Below are positions 1-12,275 of a stretch of 64,000 nt of DNA, piece by piece. Source of the DNA: Agrypnia vestita. Its lineage: Eukaryota > Arthropoda > Insecta > Trichoptera > Phryganeidae. A program made the translations under genes and the position numbers. The notes below the pieces were generated by a model. It was not told the DNA's origin. It did not search any database and worked only from the letters and a program-made list of their open reading frames with translations. The first letter of the stretch is position 1. Each line of letters begins with the position of its first letter. The stretch is from contig JADDOH010003995.1 in NCBI GenBank assembly GCA_016648135.1, positions 1 to 64,000 on the forward strand. Reading direction: 5' to 3'.

Positions 1-912
1 TGTCAACCATGTAAAAAGAGTTGAAAAAAAAAATTTTAAAAAATAGTATTTTTAAAACATAATAATGTAATATTATTGAATAAAAAAGAAAAAAGAAAAT
101 CTCAACAGGCCATTCAGTCATAAAAGGCCCACAAAATGGAGCAATTTTCTTCATTTTTTAAACATCGAAGGTTTGGTAATTTATTAATTAATTATATAAT
201 TTAGTTTGTGACATTTTAATAAGATATTTGTATTTAAAATATATGTAACCTGATGAATAAATTTTAAAATGAGTTATTTCAGTACAAAAATATGATAAAA
301 AAACGCAAGAGAAGATATGAGAAAAAATGGTGAAATTTGCTCATTCTGCTAGACGATCGCCTTAATGTGGGACCGCTGAAGAAGTTTAATTTTAACTGAC
401 CGAATTTCGACTTTAATTTTTTTTAAATATTCTTCACAGAACTCAATTTCTTAGAGGTATTTCTACCATGGCTCTTTTCGCTGCTCTTTCGGCATCTTTT
501 ATTTTTATTTATGCACTTTATTGATGGTGAAGACAAGTTTTCAACCATGTTTATTATTTCCACACTGTTCATCAGATATCTTCTGCAATCATTTTTACAA
601 AGAGAGATTTATCAACTTTTTCCAATGTAAATTTTCATTAGTTGCTAAATGACTCTTATCTGTTACGAGCTTTTCGGGAGCTTCTTTTATATTCTCGTTT
701 CTTCTATAAATCTTTAGAAATTAATTTCGAGCTGTATGCATATTTTGATCATATTGAAAATTATTTGAAATTACTGTAAATATTTTTTTTATGTGGGAAC
801 AAGATTGATTACAAAATTGTAAAAGAAATCGGAATACTCGAAATATACAATAAAATATTGCACAAAAACGACGAAAATGTACCTACCTGCTTGTTGTGTG
901 ATAGAAAAATCA
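1..912. other. AT-rich intergenic stretch, nothing recognised
   Basis: Low-complexity AT-rich sequence with A and T runs. I found no open frame of convincing length, no inverted ends and no similarity to the other repeats in the window. Confidence 0.5.
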
Positions 913-916
913 TTAA

Positions 917-1705
917 GGCTGGACATTCACTGCAAATGCATATGTTTTTTTTTTTAAATGTGGGTTTTTATTATTCATATCAGAATGTATACTCTAGACT
1001 TTAGACTACAATTTTGCAAGTGAGTAAAGCCTCAAAATATGGAAATAAACAGAATATTCTGTTTAAAATCATCTCTTTATATAAATAAAAAGCGTTTTAA
1101 AATCAAGTATCTTTTAAAATCAGAAACGTAAAAATTTCTTGCAAATTTAAAACACATTTCAACAAAAATTCATTTATATCAGAATGTATACTCTATACTT
1201 TAGACTACAATTTTGCAAGTGAGTAAAGCCTCAAAATATGGAAATAAACAGAATATTCTGTTTAAAATCATCTCTTTATATAAATAAAAAGCATTTTAAA
1301 ATCAAGACGAAACGTAAAAATTTCTTGCAAATTTAAAAAAATATAAATTTATTAATATTGAATATTTCTTAATTTCCTTCGTTCGGATTCTAGATAATGA
1401 AGTATACTTTATACGTATAAAAAAACATATTACGCGTACATATAAATATTCATTAAAAATTAGCGCCGTCTAGGACACTAAAAACGATTTTTTGGCCGCG
1501 GCCTGTCGATTAATGCTTATATGTTATTAATTATTATAAATAATGTTCAGTTTATTACTTTTATACAAGAAAAAAGGTTCTATATAAGGTATTGCCCTAA
1601 AAAATGAAGTCTAGAATATATATTCTGATATAAATGAATAATAAAAACTCACATTTTCGTAAAAAAAAAAATGCCGAAATATGCATTTGCAGTGAATGTG
1701 CCGCC
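917..1705. mobile_element. TTAA-flanked non-autonomous DNA transposon (MITE)
   Basis: A 789-bp element with long terminal inverted repeats. The left end reads GGCTGGACATTCACTGCAAA, and the right end gives almost the same sequence in reverse complement with two substitutions; similarity continues inward for about 80 bp, through a shared block with TTTTTATTATTCAT. Both ends abut TTAA (913-916 and 1706-1709), the target duplication used by piggyBac-type transposases. There is no open frame. The interior holds a direct duplication of about 130 bp (roughly 978-1112 and 1168-1302). A piggyBac link is inferred from TTAA alone, since the ends do not start with CCC; another TTAA-targeting family is possible. 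Confidence 0.65.
978..1310. repeat. Direct tandem duplication inside the TTAA MITE
   Basis: Two copies of about 130 bp, 190 bp apart, share TCAGAATGTATACTCTA and, further on, GAGTAAAGCCTCAAAATATG. The copies are nearly identical, so the duplication is younger than the element's TIR divergence suggests. Confidence 0.65.
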
Positions 1706-1792
1706 TTAACCGTTATTAAAAAAAATATAAAAGATGACAGAAAAGAATAATTATATAACTAAAAACATATTTTCCCGTTGTTTTCTCCTAGG

Positions 1793-2052
1793 AGTAGACA
1801 GAAAGAATAGAAATCCATACTCTTCTGTTCTGACATTTTTTTAAAATAGAGACGCGATCACGGAGTATACTAGACCACTGTATCATCACCAACATAGGTA
1901 TCACGAACACTCTTACCACTATCAATTTCATACTTATTATTCTGCAGGCTTGTCGATTGTTGGAGCTTTTTTCTACAATCTTATCCCCCCTCCTCCAATA
2001 TCTGGTTGATCAATGTTAGGTCTTTTGTAGACGCCCTATATTCCCGATGCTT
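1793..2052 (-). pseudogene. RTE-type LINE 3' end, degenerate
   Basis: The stretch 1793-1838 matches the 3' end of the better-preserved RTE copy at 55140-55620 (shared CCATACTCTTCTGT). Similarity resumes at about 1925-2052, with TCTGGTTGATC and GCAGGCTTGTCGA matching the corresponding part of that copy. Between the two blocks lies a short piece resembling the tail of the SINE family (about 1838-1890). No reading frame survives. Minus orientation follows from the comparison. The endonuclease and reverse transcriptase regions are absent, as expected for a 5'-truncated LINE. Confidence 0.5.
1838..1890 (-). repeat. SINE tail fragment within the RTE remnant
   Basis: A T-run followed by AAAATAGAGACGCGATCACG matches the 3' part of the tRNA-derived SINEs at 12122, 23460 and 25005. 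Only the tail half is recognisable. Confidence 0.4.
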
Positions 2053-3285
2053 TTTTTTCATAGAAAAATGCATATTTTTTATTTTATATGATCTTCAAAA
2101 TTAAAACTAAATCGAATAGTACAATTAAACTCTAAATGAGTTTAATTATACTATTCCAACCATATCATAGATAATAATAATTATTTTCATTTATGTACCA
2201 TTAAACTCCTAACCCGTAGCACGTAAAGGTAATAAAATGAATAATTTTGAAAGTTAGGAAATAAAAAGGAATTTTAACTCGGGTATTAATTTGCTTATTA
2301 CCATCTCTTATTTTTTTATTTAAAATATAATAGAAACCTCTAAGGTTAATGGATAACATTTTTTACATGAATCAATGTGGAAATATAATAATAATGTAAT
2401 TTGGATACAAAATCATTTTTTATAATTGGCCGAGTTTTAGCTGTTTTGAATTTGTCAATAGTCAGCTGTTTGGTTGTATAGTTTTAATCAAATTAGTCGT
2501 GATTGTCCTGTTTTTGTTTTGGCTTGTGTTATGTGATTTTGAGCCGTTCTAGTGTAGTGTTAATGATTTTCGTGTATTTTGTGTAATTTTACGTCTTCGT
2601 CTTGTATTTCGCCATTTGCTAGTTTGTGAATGAGTTTAAGTGTTTTGATTTCTGTAATGCTTTCAATGTTTAATTGCTTTTTACACAGTATTTTCCATTT
2701 CAATATTTTCTTTGCACCCATGCTTCCAACTTACACCTGTAAATCTGACATTATTATTTATACATATTTTCTATATTTTATTATATTTGGTTTAATAATT
2801 CACCAGTCGATAAGAGTATCTGTCACTCTCGAAACTCGACTGATATAATGTATAATTAAACTGAAGTGGAGTAACAACATAGTTCTATTCCATCCATCTT
2901 ATATATCTTAATTTTTTATTACCATGAAATAGGATTACCTTTAAGAAAGAAAAAATGATAACAAAATTCAATCATGCATAATGAAATGAAGATGTACCTA
3001 AAGTAAATTTCTGTGGAAGATTAGATATAAAAAAATATTAGAACTTTTAAGACGAGGCTAAAAAAATTTGTGATTTCCACATTTGAATGAAATTTATATT
3101 AATAATTTGTGTATAATTTTTATACATATTAGGAAATATATTTTCTTGTATTAACTAATTAAAGAATAAAAACAAAACAAAAAATGTTAACAACACTCAA
3201 CAACTTAATTACGCACTTTATATAGGAAAAAATCTATGTATACTACGTCATGTCTCTAGCGTATTCCAGTCGAATATATGTAGGA
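2053..3285. other. AT-rich stretch, nothing recognised
   Basis: A 72-codon open frame at 2630-2848 is hydrophobic and AT-driven. It has no recognisable motif, so I do not call it a gene. Confidence 0.4.
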
Positions 3286-3289
3286 AACT

Positions 3290-3515
3290 GATTTGGAACA
3301 TATTTACAATATTCAAAAATTTGATGTGTGTATGTTTTTGCGGTGGTATTGGTGAACATTACATTGTGTAGAGTAATCACTTAAGCCAGCTCATACATGT
3401 TGTAAGCCCTGGGCCACCCTATAAACTCTTCCATATACGTTTCATTTATAAATAGCTTCGTGTCTGTAATACTTCTGTAATACTTCTGTAATGTATCTTA
3501 ATTAATCATTAACAG
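3290..3515 (+). repeat. Dispersed repeat family R, copy 1
   Basis: Contains the family landmarks in order: TTGGTGAAC, TAATCACTTAAGCCAGCTCA, GTAAGCCCTGGGCCACCCTA, then a block related to ATAGCTTCGTCTCTGTGAGA. At least a dozen related blocks occur in this window on both strands. No coding capacity was seen. Confidence 0.7.
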
Positions 3516-3639
3516 CTGCAAATGTGTATAAAAAAAAGTTTGTTTTTGTAAAGAGATCGAAGAAACGTAACAAATCTTTCCTTGTGAGATTGTGAAGTAA
3601 GTCGAATGTATTATTTTTATGTCTGAAAATTTATTTTTC

Positions 3640-3920
3640 AAAGCAACTGGGCAGGTGGGGTACTGGTTACTGACGGTGAGTTTCAGAAACAATATTGTAT
3701 GCAGGTGCCTGGAATTTGGTTCGGTGCCATCGCGCTTCCACGTAAAGCAACATTAACATGCAGTCTCTGGCTGCATTGGAGGAACATAAATCTGGATGTG
3801 GATCGACGATTATTTTCTGGAGGCTCGTGGAGCGCACCGCCTCCGTGGACACCTGCCAACTCCCAGCCCACGGCCGCAGCTGGATCAGACAGGGATTAGA
3901 TCTGAAAGGGTCCAATTATG
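3640..3920. other. GC-richer patch with overlapping open frames on both strands, unassigned
   Basis: This patch is clearly richer in G and C than its surroundings, so several frames on both strands stay open by chance (the longest is 82 codons on the minus strand, and 114 codons on the plus strand from 3758). None shows a domain I recognise and the frames are mutually exclusive. It could be a decayed transposon segment or a lone exon. Confidence 0.25.
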
Positions 3921-4404
3921 TTATTAACAAGCGAGCAAAAAAGGCAATACGGAGGGGAGTTATTCAGAAATATAATATAGGGTATGGTTTTGAGAGCATA
4001 AAAAAATTACGCAATCGCGTTTTGACCCTTTTTTGGCTTCTTCTTATTCGGCGATCGCTCGTTGCAATACTCATTTCCCATTGTTTGTGTGTCATCATAT
4101 GACTGAGAAGCCCCTCCTTGATGCATTCGTATTAGTGTTTTAAATGAAATTTAAAATAAATCACTTAGGTAGGTACTAGGTCATTAATAAATAGTGGGCG
4201 TACCACGTATAATCGACTTATTTATATACATGGTATACCCAATGTTTGATAATGGCATAATAAGCTGAAACAGCTGTCATATTTAAAATAACGCTTTACG
4301 CTAACTTACAGAACTTAATAATAATATTTATTTTATTTTAAATTTCATTATAAATGAACACGCAGATCTACAAACTAAACACAAAAATCATAAACAAATC
4401 CGAG

Positions 4405-4460
4405 TGCTCAATACTCGAGTAAACTCGTTCGATAATCGAGTATTTTGAAAAATACTCGAG
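4405..4460. repeat. CTCGAGTA-rich short inverted repeat cluster
   Basis: Several copies of ACTCGAG or CTCGAGTA in both orientations, including a hairpin CGAGTATTTT with AAAAATACTCG. No associated gene was seen. Confidence 0.4.
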
Positions 4461-4609
4461 TAATACTCGTAAATTTTTCTACCTCTCTAAACACGACTTT
4501 CTTACAACTAACATAGTGACATGCCATTAAATTTATATAAAAAAAGACAACTAGCATGCCTTTATCAAATATCATTCTGTAATCAAATAATCGGCCGCAT
4601 TCTAAAAAA

Positions 4610-4720
4610 AGCAACCATTTCTCTTTCGGAATCTTGACAGTTATTGTATAACATTGTAATTCCATCAATTTTGATGTTAAGTTTGACAGGTTTGGAATTA
4701 ATGAATTCAAACCAATTCAA
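4610..4720. repeat. Fragment related to the foldback MITE at 57378-57832
   Basis: Shares AGTTATTGTATAACATTGT and a CCATCAATTTT/CCACCAATTTT block with the left interior of that element, and TTTGACAGGTTTG with its right interior. The GGCGC-type ends are not found here, so this is an internal fragment or a related subfamily. Confidence 0.5.
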
Positions 4721-4949
4721 TGTGAGACTTTGCCAGTCCAGAATAAAGTTAATTTTTTAATAACAATAGACGAATCTTGAAATAACAAATATAAACGTAC
4801 AATCAGTAATAATTATGAAGCTCGGCAACAGGTAAACGATATGTTGGTAGTAAAAAAACAAAATAATTTTGGCGACAGAACAGAGTCTACTAAACATACT
4901 TTCTAATAGTATCAAAATGAAACAAATAAACATGAAAAATATCATTATA

Positions 4950-5310
4950 TGAAAGTATATTCTAAGAATACAGTTACTGGATTTTATTCCCTGAGGGATG
5001 ATTAATTAATTCAAAATAAATTATAGAAATCTCTCAGAGACGAAGCTAATTTATATATAAGAAAAGTGGATGTTGGTCTCTTATACGACAGTTCAGGGCT
5101 TACAACCGTATGAGCTGGCTTATTCGTTTTTTTTCTTCTATGTTTCTACACAATGCAACGTAATTTTTTTGTTCACTTATGTGATCACTTAAACCGGCTC
5201 ATACAGGTTGTAAGCCCTGAGCCATCGTATATGAGACTTCTATCCACTCTTCTCATATATAAATAAATGAGCTTTGTCTCTGTGAGGCTTCTATAATTTA
5301 TCATTAATTT
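4950..5310. repeat. Family R inverted pair (copies 2a and 2b)
   Basis: The left half (about 4950-5110) is a family R block on the minus strand and the right half (about 5155-5310) is on the plus strand, giving an imperfect foldback. Landmarks are CTCTCAGAGACGAAGCTA on the left and TTTGTCTCTGTGAGGCTTCT on the right. The centre reads GAGCTGGCTTATTC, then ACACAATGCAACG. Confidence 0.65.
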
Positions 5311-6590
5311 AATGAAAATAAAATAAAATAAATTCTTATAAGATTATTATTGTGAAAATTAAATATTTGTATTGTAATTAGGATAAATAGGTAATAGGTA
5401 CCTATGTTCTTTTTAAATTTGTAATTTAAGATGAATATAAACTTATTATGTATTTTTTTTAAATGACAGCACTCACAGAAACAAACTGAAATGTTGCTCT
5501 TATTAATACTTTTAATATTTAAAGCATTAACTTTCTGGTCAGGCATTTTAACAAATTGTTACATACTTGTTAATAGTACGAAGTTAATGTTTTAAATATT
5601 AATAAGATCAATGTATGGGTCTACCGGACGAAAAGACGCACGTCTTGAAACCGGTAGACTAAAAATCTCCGTAATTGGTTATGTACTAACATTACTAACA
5701 TTTTATGATATGTTGATCATTTAATTGTGCAAAAAACATTTATTTTTATTTTTATTTTATTTTATTCGCTCATCCAACAGGGAGACATAATTACTTGGTA
5801 GGATACAATACAGAAAAATATAGTTAAATGTTTCCCACAATGAAATGATGACACCGATAGACATAATTATAGACAAGTCAATTTGATATGAATGACAGAT
5901 CAAACAATTTTACAGTTTCAGTTAAGTGTTTGTTCCTAATTTAACTTTATCATAAACATTAAAAGGTTCATAATGTATATAATTTACGTGGTCAGGGAGG
6001 GGGACGAGTTTTTAGAAGCATGTTACCCTTCAGTAAGTTTAATAATAATTTTATATTTTACTTCTTAATTTTCGATAGTAACAGAATTTCTAATCGACAA
6101 GTGAATTATTAAGTTTAATACTTCACCTGTCGATGAGAGATTCTCTTTCTCTCGAAACTTAAATACTAAAATATACATAATTAATAATATAATTAACAAA
6201 AATATACTTTGTTTTCACTACTTATGTAACAATATATAAGTGCTATGCTAAAATATATAATTATTATAAAACTCATATAGAGTAACATAGTTAATGTTTT
6301 TCACCCAATTTAATGATTATCGTGAATATGACAATGTTAACTCCAAATACATCAATTATATAAAACTGATATGTAGTTAAGTGCGTTTTTTTTTTCATCT
6401 CAGACCCACAAAACATCACATTGATATTTGTCTGTAGGTGCATCAATATATATATATATATACATATATATAAATAAATTGTATTTACCAGAAATACATT
6501 CATATTAATTAATTACAATAGATCTTATAAACTCAAATACAAATCAACAATACAATACAACAATACAAGAAACAATACAAATATTACCAA
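5311..6590. other. AT-rich stretch with a small inverted repeat and a TA microsatellite
   Basis: Mostly featureless. At 5617-5650 GTCTACCGG is followed by CCGGTAGAC, a short inverted repeat. A TA-rich microsatellite lies at about 6448-6472. The 70-80 codon frames on the minus strand are AT-driven and show no motif. Confidence 0.4.
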
Positions 6591-6592
6591 AA

Positions 6593-6871
6593 TCAAAATA
6601 AGTCTCTTTTATTTAGTAACATATTCATTAATTCTGTATTTTGCCCTTTTTTATTAATATCCATTTTGACATGACATGGGATTTTATTTAATATTTTTGG
6701 TATGACATATTTTAATGTTCTTTGTCCATATTTATTTATGACCTTCGGTATTCGTAGTCCTTCTTTAACCGTAAATCTGGTACTATGTTTATGAATCAAT
6801 CTATGCTTATATGTCCCATCTTTATGATATCGTGTAATTAGTTTGTGCCACAAGATAGCATTAATTGTCAT
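6593..6871 (-). pseudogene. C-terminal remnant of a non-LTR retrotransposon polymerase
   Basis: A 92-codon minus-strand frame. Its middle part (YGQRTLKYVIPKILNKIP) resembles the conserved tail found after the reverse transcriptase domain of many jockey/CR1-type LINEs, where a basic region with R and F or G is followed by an LWNSLP-like motif. No catalytic motif is present and nothing upstream on the minus strand continues the frame convincingly, so this is at most a 5'-truncated relic. Assignment is by general resemblance only; a chance AT-rich frame cannot be excluded. Confidence 0.4.
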
Positions 6872-7073
6872 AGAGTCTTGTTTCTTGAAGAGTTCCTGTA
6901 TATCTTTAGTAGCACTAATTAATTGTTTTATTTATGATGTGCCTATATATTATGAGAAATATAATCAAAAAGAGTACTTACATGAATACATTAAGCAATT
7001 ATTCATTGAATATATATTTTAAAGCCTAAGGTGAGTTGATACTCGTAATTTGTTACGTGAATTAACATCCTGG

Positions 7074-7250
7074 ATTAAATACGATCGAAGGGCCCACCAA
7101 GATGGAGCGAATGATCCTGGCTGCGGGCTAGCAGGCAATGGTAGCGTCGACCGCTGCGCGTTGGTCCCTCCCTGCGGTGCTGCGCTCCCTGGTATGGTGT
7201 GCTCCCTGGTGCTTGTTGCTCATACTAGGTCTCCTAGGTGTCTTTTGTAT
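7074..7250 (+). pseudogene. Possible decayed LINE C-terminus
   Basis: A GC-richer island. One frame begins PPRWSE and is followed after a stop by tryptophan-spaced residues, like the PPTRW...DD...AG..W...A.DR..W ending common at the C-terminus of insect LINE polymerases. Several frame changes and stops would be needed. The frame open from 7050 shows no domain of its own. Confidence 0.3.
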
Positions 7251-7289
7251 TTGGCTTTATGGTATTTACAACTCTGTTATTTGAAATGA

Positions 7290-10200
7290 AGACTTTATAG
7301 ACTGGCTTGTCACGGCTTTACTCCCAACTGCTTGGCAGACCTGGAAGAAAGTTTCCAATAAAAGACATCTCCACGCCAAAAAATTATATATGCAATCATC
7401 AACTGAAATAATGATCCCTTGACAACGAACACTCGGTGAAGTATTATTTTCAATCTGTTAAATAAGGTAAACATAGTGAGCCACATTATTTGTTGATTTT
7501 GTACTACAGCGATTTCCGCTCTTGCGATTCGACTCGTTCATGATGGCCCACGTCCATGAATTGAGATACGATGAGATAAATCTCATTACCGTGTACATAT
7601 GCTGAGATTTTGATCTGATGATACACTCACAGATCCGCTTGTGATCGGTAAAAGAGACAATACACAAAAATAACGTTTGATTTGACAGCGAATGTGCACA
7701 CGATCATTTACAACCATTGCTTTATTAAATTGCGCACATTTAATCCGTCTTAACCACAGAAAACCAAAATGAATAGACATGAAATAGCATAAATTCCTTA
7801 TTTACAAATTGCTTCACGTCTGGTACCAATACTAACTCCTTGTTAAAAAAAATTACAAACATATATTTTTTCTAACCATTATAAAATGTTCAAACTAAAT
7901 CCTCTTACAATGTATTTTGACTTGATAAATAAGTATAAATTAATTTAATTTAATTTTGTTCATTTCTGTACCTATTTTATACTCTGTCGTTTTAACTGTC
8001 GCAGAGGAGATTCCAATCCATCCAGCTAACAAATAGAACATCAATAGTCAATGGGTTGATTGACGTACAAAAAGCGATGAGCAGAGAGGTATGTATTACA
8101 AAAATTCTTTTCGTTACAATTACGTTACGGACGACGCTTCTATTTCGGGAATTAAGTTGTCACACCTCGTAGTCTTCGAAGTTTTTCAATTTGATTTATC
8201 CTGTTATAATGAATTTTCGTTATGAAGATGTCAGTTTTAACTTTTTTTCTATACATATATTGAATGGCTTGATTGTTTTTTTTTTAATTGATTCGAGTCC
8301 GGCCCTCGGTAGACGTCAGTAAGGAACGATTGGCGGAAAATGTGAGATTTCGTAATTATGCTCTTATGCGGAACCCTTTTGACAGGATAGGGTATTGAAT
8401 TCAGAAAGACATAAACTCTGTTGAAAATGAATTGGAGCAAAAGTTCGCGCCACAATTGCATTCACGTTACAGCATTTCCGTTGAAGAAATTGGCATCCAA
8501 GCGTCCAATTAGGGGTAAAACAAAGGCTTTTGATGGTTGTTAGATTAGATTTATAGTGATTGCTTTACTTACATTGCACTGATGAGTTTTACTTTGTGTG
8601 CGATCAATGTTTTGAAAATAAAAAGCATGAACCGAGTTCTGATGAAAATTGAGATACGTGTAAACTATTTTGTCGTGTTTTATTTTATTATTCTTGAAAT
8701 AGTTGATTCATAACATCACCGTCATCATTTTACATTTTATATCAGATTATTATATCGATACATATAAGAGATAAGAGATATCGATGTATGAGATGTGGGC
8801 GATGGGTTAATTATTTTGACGTACAGTGGACCCTCAATATTCGTCATTAATCCATTCCCGAAGGAAGGATAAATAACAAAAAGGATGAAAATCTCACTGA
8901 TTTTTCCCATTGGAATTAATAAAAAATAAGTTACCACCCACGAAAAATGTGTCTCTCGTTAACAAAAAAAAATCTCTCAAAAATTGATCTCGGAAATCAT
9001 AGAAAATACATTTAAATTACGCGAAAACCACTGTTTATTCATGTTTTATCATTATGACAGAGACTTACACATTTCGATGCCTTAAATATACTGTACGCAT
9101 TACACATTACAGTTTTTTTTTACACACGTAAAAAAAAAACAATGATTGTTGTTAAGATTTTTACTTTATAGAGGTTAAACTATTGTTTCAAAGGAGATTC
9201 ACCTGCCATTATGACATCAGTTAACGGTAATTCTGATGATGACGGTAGCAGCACTTTTTTTTTTGAAGAAAACTTACCCACTGTTGTTTTTTAAATTTTC
9301 CGGAAACGTCTAAACAAATCGCCATAAAATGAATTGATACGCTGATTTATTACAAGATTGTTTAGGATCCATTTTCCTCGACAAAATTCTGCATTTTGGC
9401 CCAAGTGGACAGCTTTCCTTAATCTCACCAGAAAAGGGCCATCATCTTTCTTTTCGATTGTTTGTTTGATCCTTGAATGGATTTGAGCTAAGTTACAAAT
9501 GAAGTAGATAACTCTCCTTGATAACAATGATCTTTTGTTCAGATCTGAAGTGAAATATTGTACTTATGTTTCTCCTACAAAAGTATTTACACAAATTTGA
9601 TTCCTTGCTCGGATCTGAAGAACAATAAGCCACAAAAAGGTAAGACAATAACAAAGATGCTCCTACTTTCAAGCCTTTATTGATTCTGATGATAAATACA
9701 TGATGGTGATAACAAATATACGAAGGACGACAGATGGCACCCTCCTAAGATTCCATGAATTATTCGAGCGCCGTCCACTAGATGGTGCACTAATAGTGAT
9801 TTTTCGGACGTATATTAAATTAAAATGTTGATGGAAAAACAAGACGAATATCGACGTGGACGAATATTTTTGAATTGTTCTTCACTTAAAATACAAAAAC
9901 GAAATGTAACCGTTCACAAGTTGTGTACCTCGGGACATTATTATAATTGTTTATAATTTATAAGAAATTTTAGATGGATCATTTGGGTACCTGTTAGTGA
10001 TGGAACCAGCAGTGTTTAGTTGGAGCTCTTGGAACAACCTGTAGCGCAACCGGTCGATTAGCTCGGAGCGTGCGAGTCGGATAGGATAGGATGCGGACGA
10101 CGGATAGCGGACGGCTCGCCCGCAGATACGTGTAATTATGAATTTAATTAATCTAAGTTCAATTAAGACGCATGACCCTCGGGGCATTCTCTGAAAATCA

Positions 10201-11880
10201 TTTGTAATCTCTGTAACTCTCTCAAATACAAATGCAGCCTGCAAAATTGATTCGAAATCGAAAGATTCAAAAATATTTCATTGAACTATCTACTGATGTG
10301 AATGTTCGTATCTACTGAATGACACAAGATGAAGTAAATCTCATAGATTTTTTTATATTTTTTATTTTTTTACAAACAGACCAACGACAGGTCATTATTG
10401 ACTCTGATAGATGATCCTAGTTGAGATATATCTCGGAAAAGTATCGTCTGCAGTCATATAGTTAAATACTAGTATAGCAAGCAGGGTACTGAATGTAATG
10501 TACACTTTGCTGTCAATAATATGTACTAATAATAATATATAAATAATAAATATATAAATAAATAAAGTAATATTTACTGAGGATTTTGATAGCATCTCTA
10601 ATCAAAACACTGAAAACACACTAATTACATAGATAAAAAAAAAAATTATTATCTCAGTACCATGTACGCGTGTTGAGCTTTTGATCAATGAAAAACTCAA
10701 ATTCGCATATACGACGTATAATTTGATAGCTAGACTCTGCACGTATGCCCACAAACTTCACCTAGAACGATCCCTAGATCCTAGAACCTAGAACACTTAG
10801 AACTAGTATTCCTTTATTTATCACTATTCTTTTTTTTTAAATTCTCTGTTACTTTCTGAGTTGAAAATTTGCTAAGGATTTGTGGCAATAATAAAAGTAT
10901 TATGTGGGTGGAAAGTGCTTCAGTATTATAAATTCTTTTTATTGCTGAACTTGAACTAAACTAACGCTCAATCACTAATTATAAATATATACATTTACGT
11001 TAATAAATAATCTGTAAACATGCTTCAATATCACTTTTCCACAAATTGCACTTAAAACAACGATTTATTTTTATGCATTTTACATAGATTAACTTACAAT
11101 ACTCTGTAATGATGTAATAATAGTTAATGTTTTTGCACACTTGTGATTATTATCAGTGTAATTATAATGATGAGTGTTTTTAAAAATATTGCTATTGCAA
11201 CAATGATTTATTTTATTATAAATACGGCTGTTACAACAATTATGCACGCTATAAAAAATACTACTTTTATAACAATAATGAACATAAGATAAATGTTACC
11301 GTTTATGAACTTCGCAGTGTTCGTACATCGCTGACGCTACATTGATGTTCATAGCTGCGTGAATCATACGAGCCATATTTCAACCTATCACAAACAAGAG
11401 CGCTATTGAACAAGACAATTAAAGTATCGGCCAATACGAGGTATAAATAATTGAAGGCGGCTTCGTTAGCATCCGGTTTGCGGAGGCTTTTCTCAGAAAT
11501 CCTGGGGTGGGATAGCCGCAACTGGTTTGGTATGATAGTCCAAGAGGCGGTGGATGGTTAATGTCAATCGCTTCATCTTGATTGTTATTAAATATGTTGA
11601 TTGTCACCACTAATTTGAATACCCAAAGATGTGTCGAGATAAAATAACTGCGTAAATATGAAAGTGATACCTGTAATTAATTATATATTTATCATCGTAT
11701 TCTACAAGTCATTTTCAAAGTACGAATCATTTTGTCCTAAACTAAGGATTATTTTACAACACAAAAATATTGCAATTACAATCAACGTCTGTTGAAGTTT
11801 AAGAAGTCTACTTTATCTTATTTTAGTAATTTATTAAGGGTTACATGAACTTCGTTAACCGTTTGCATGTGTTTTCAAAT
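7290..11880. other. Long stretch without a supported gene
   Basis: Ordinary AT-rich sequence with several open frames of 60-97 codons on the minus strand. The largest is 9951-10244, in a locally GC-richer patch around 10040-10130 with repeated GGATAGGAT and GCGGACG words. None has a recognisable domain, flanking splice sites that I can defend, or similarity to the repeats in this window. Confidence 0.4.
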
Positions 11881-11904
11881 ATGAAACTCCAATGGTCTAA
11901 AAAG

Positions 11905-11970
11905 CTGGTCCAGTAGCATAGCGGTCCATTAGATTTCTGCACTTCATCTTCCGTGTTTCGAGCAACGTTG
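11905..11970 (+). other. Weak tRNA-like (pol III promoter-like) sequence
   Basis: TAGCATAGCGG at 11914-11924 fits the A-box consensus, and TGTTTCGAGC at about 11954-11963 loosely fits a B-box at a plausible distance. A cloverleaf cannot be closed. It may be an old SINE head or chance. Confidence 0.2.
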
Positions 11971-12121
11971 CACCATGATTAGCATTTGTTGGTAAATAGC
12001 ACTGAATGAATTCTAATGCAAAAAGTCTGAACTAGTAAACAGGATTTGGTAATTTTTTTACATTGATCCACTCCAAAGCCGACACATAAGTTGTTAATAT
12101 GCGCAATTGATACATTCTTGA

Positions 12122-12265
12122 ATTTTTTTAAAATAGAGATGCGAACACGGAATACGTGTCGCATCAATATTCTTACTATTCTCAAACTTAGCCAAAAGCC
12201 TATGCTATGAAAATAAGACTAACTGCGCAAGCGTCATGACCACCACACTAACAAGCTACTCGTTT
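12122..12265 (-). mobile_element. tRNA-derived SINE, tail-containing copy with eroded head
   Basis: Starts at a T-run (the A-tail on the minus strand) and has GAGATGCGAACACGGAATAC, then TGCTATGAAAATAAGACTAA, shared with the copies at 23460 and 25005. The tRNA-like head is shortened: only GCGTCATGACCACCACACTA and AACAAGCTACT of it remain, and the B-box region is missing. Confidence 0.6.
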
Positions 12266-12275
12266 TTTGTTCTAA

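Noticed and set aside
3758..4102. 114-codon plus-strand frame as a gene
   Set aside because: The first half overlaps frames on the other strand in a GC-rich patch and the second half is low-complexity; no domain is seen.
9951..10244. 97-codon minus-strand frame
   Set aside because: Lies in a locally GC-richer patch with no motif and no evidence of splicing.
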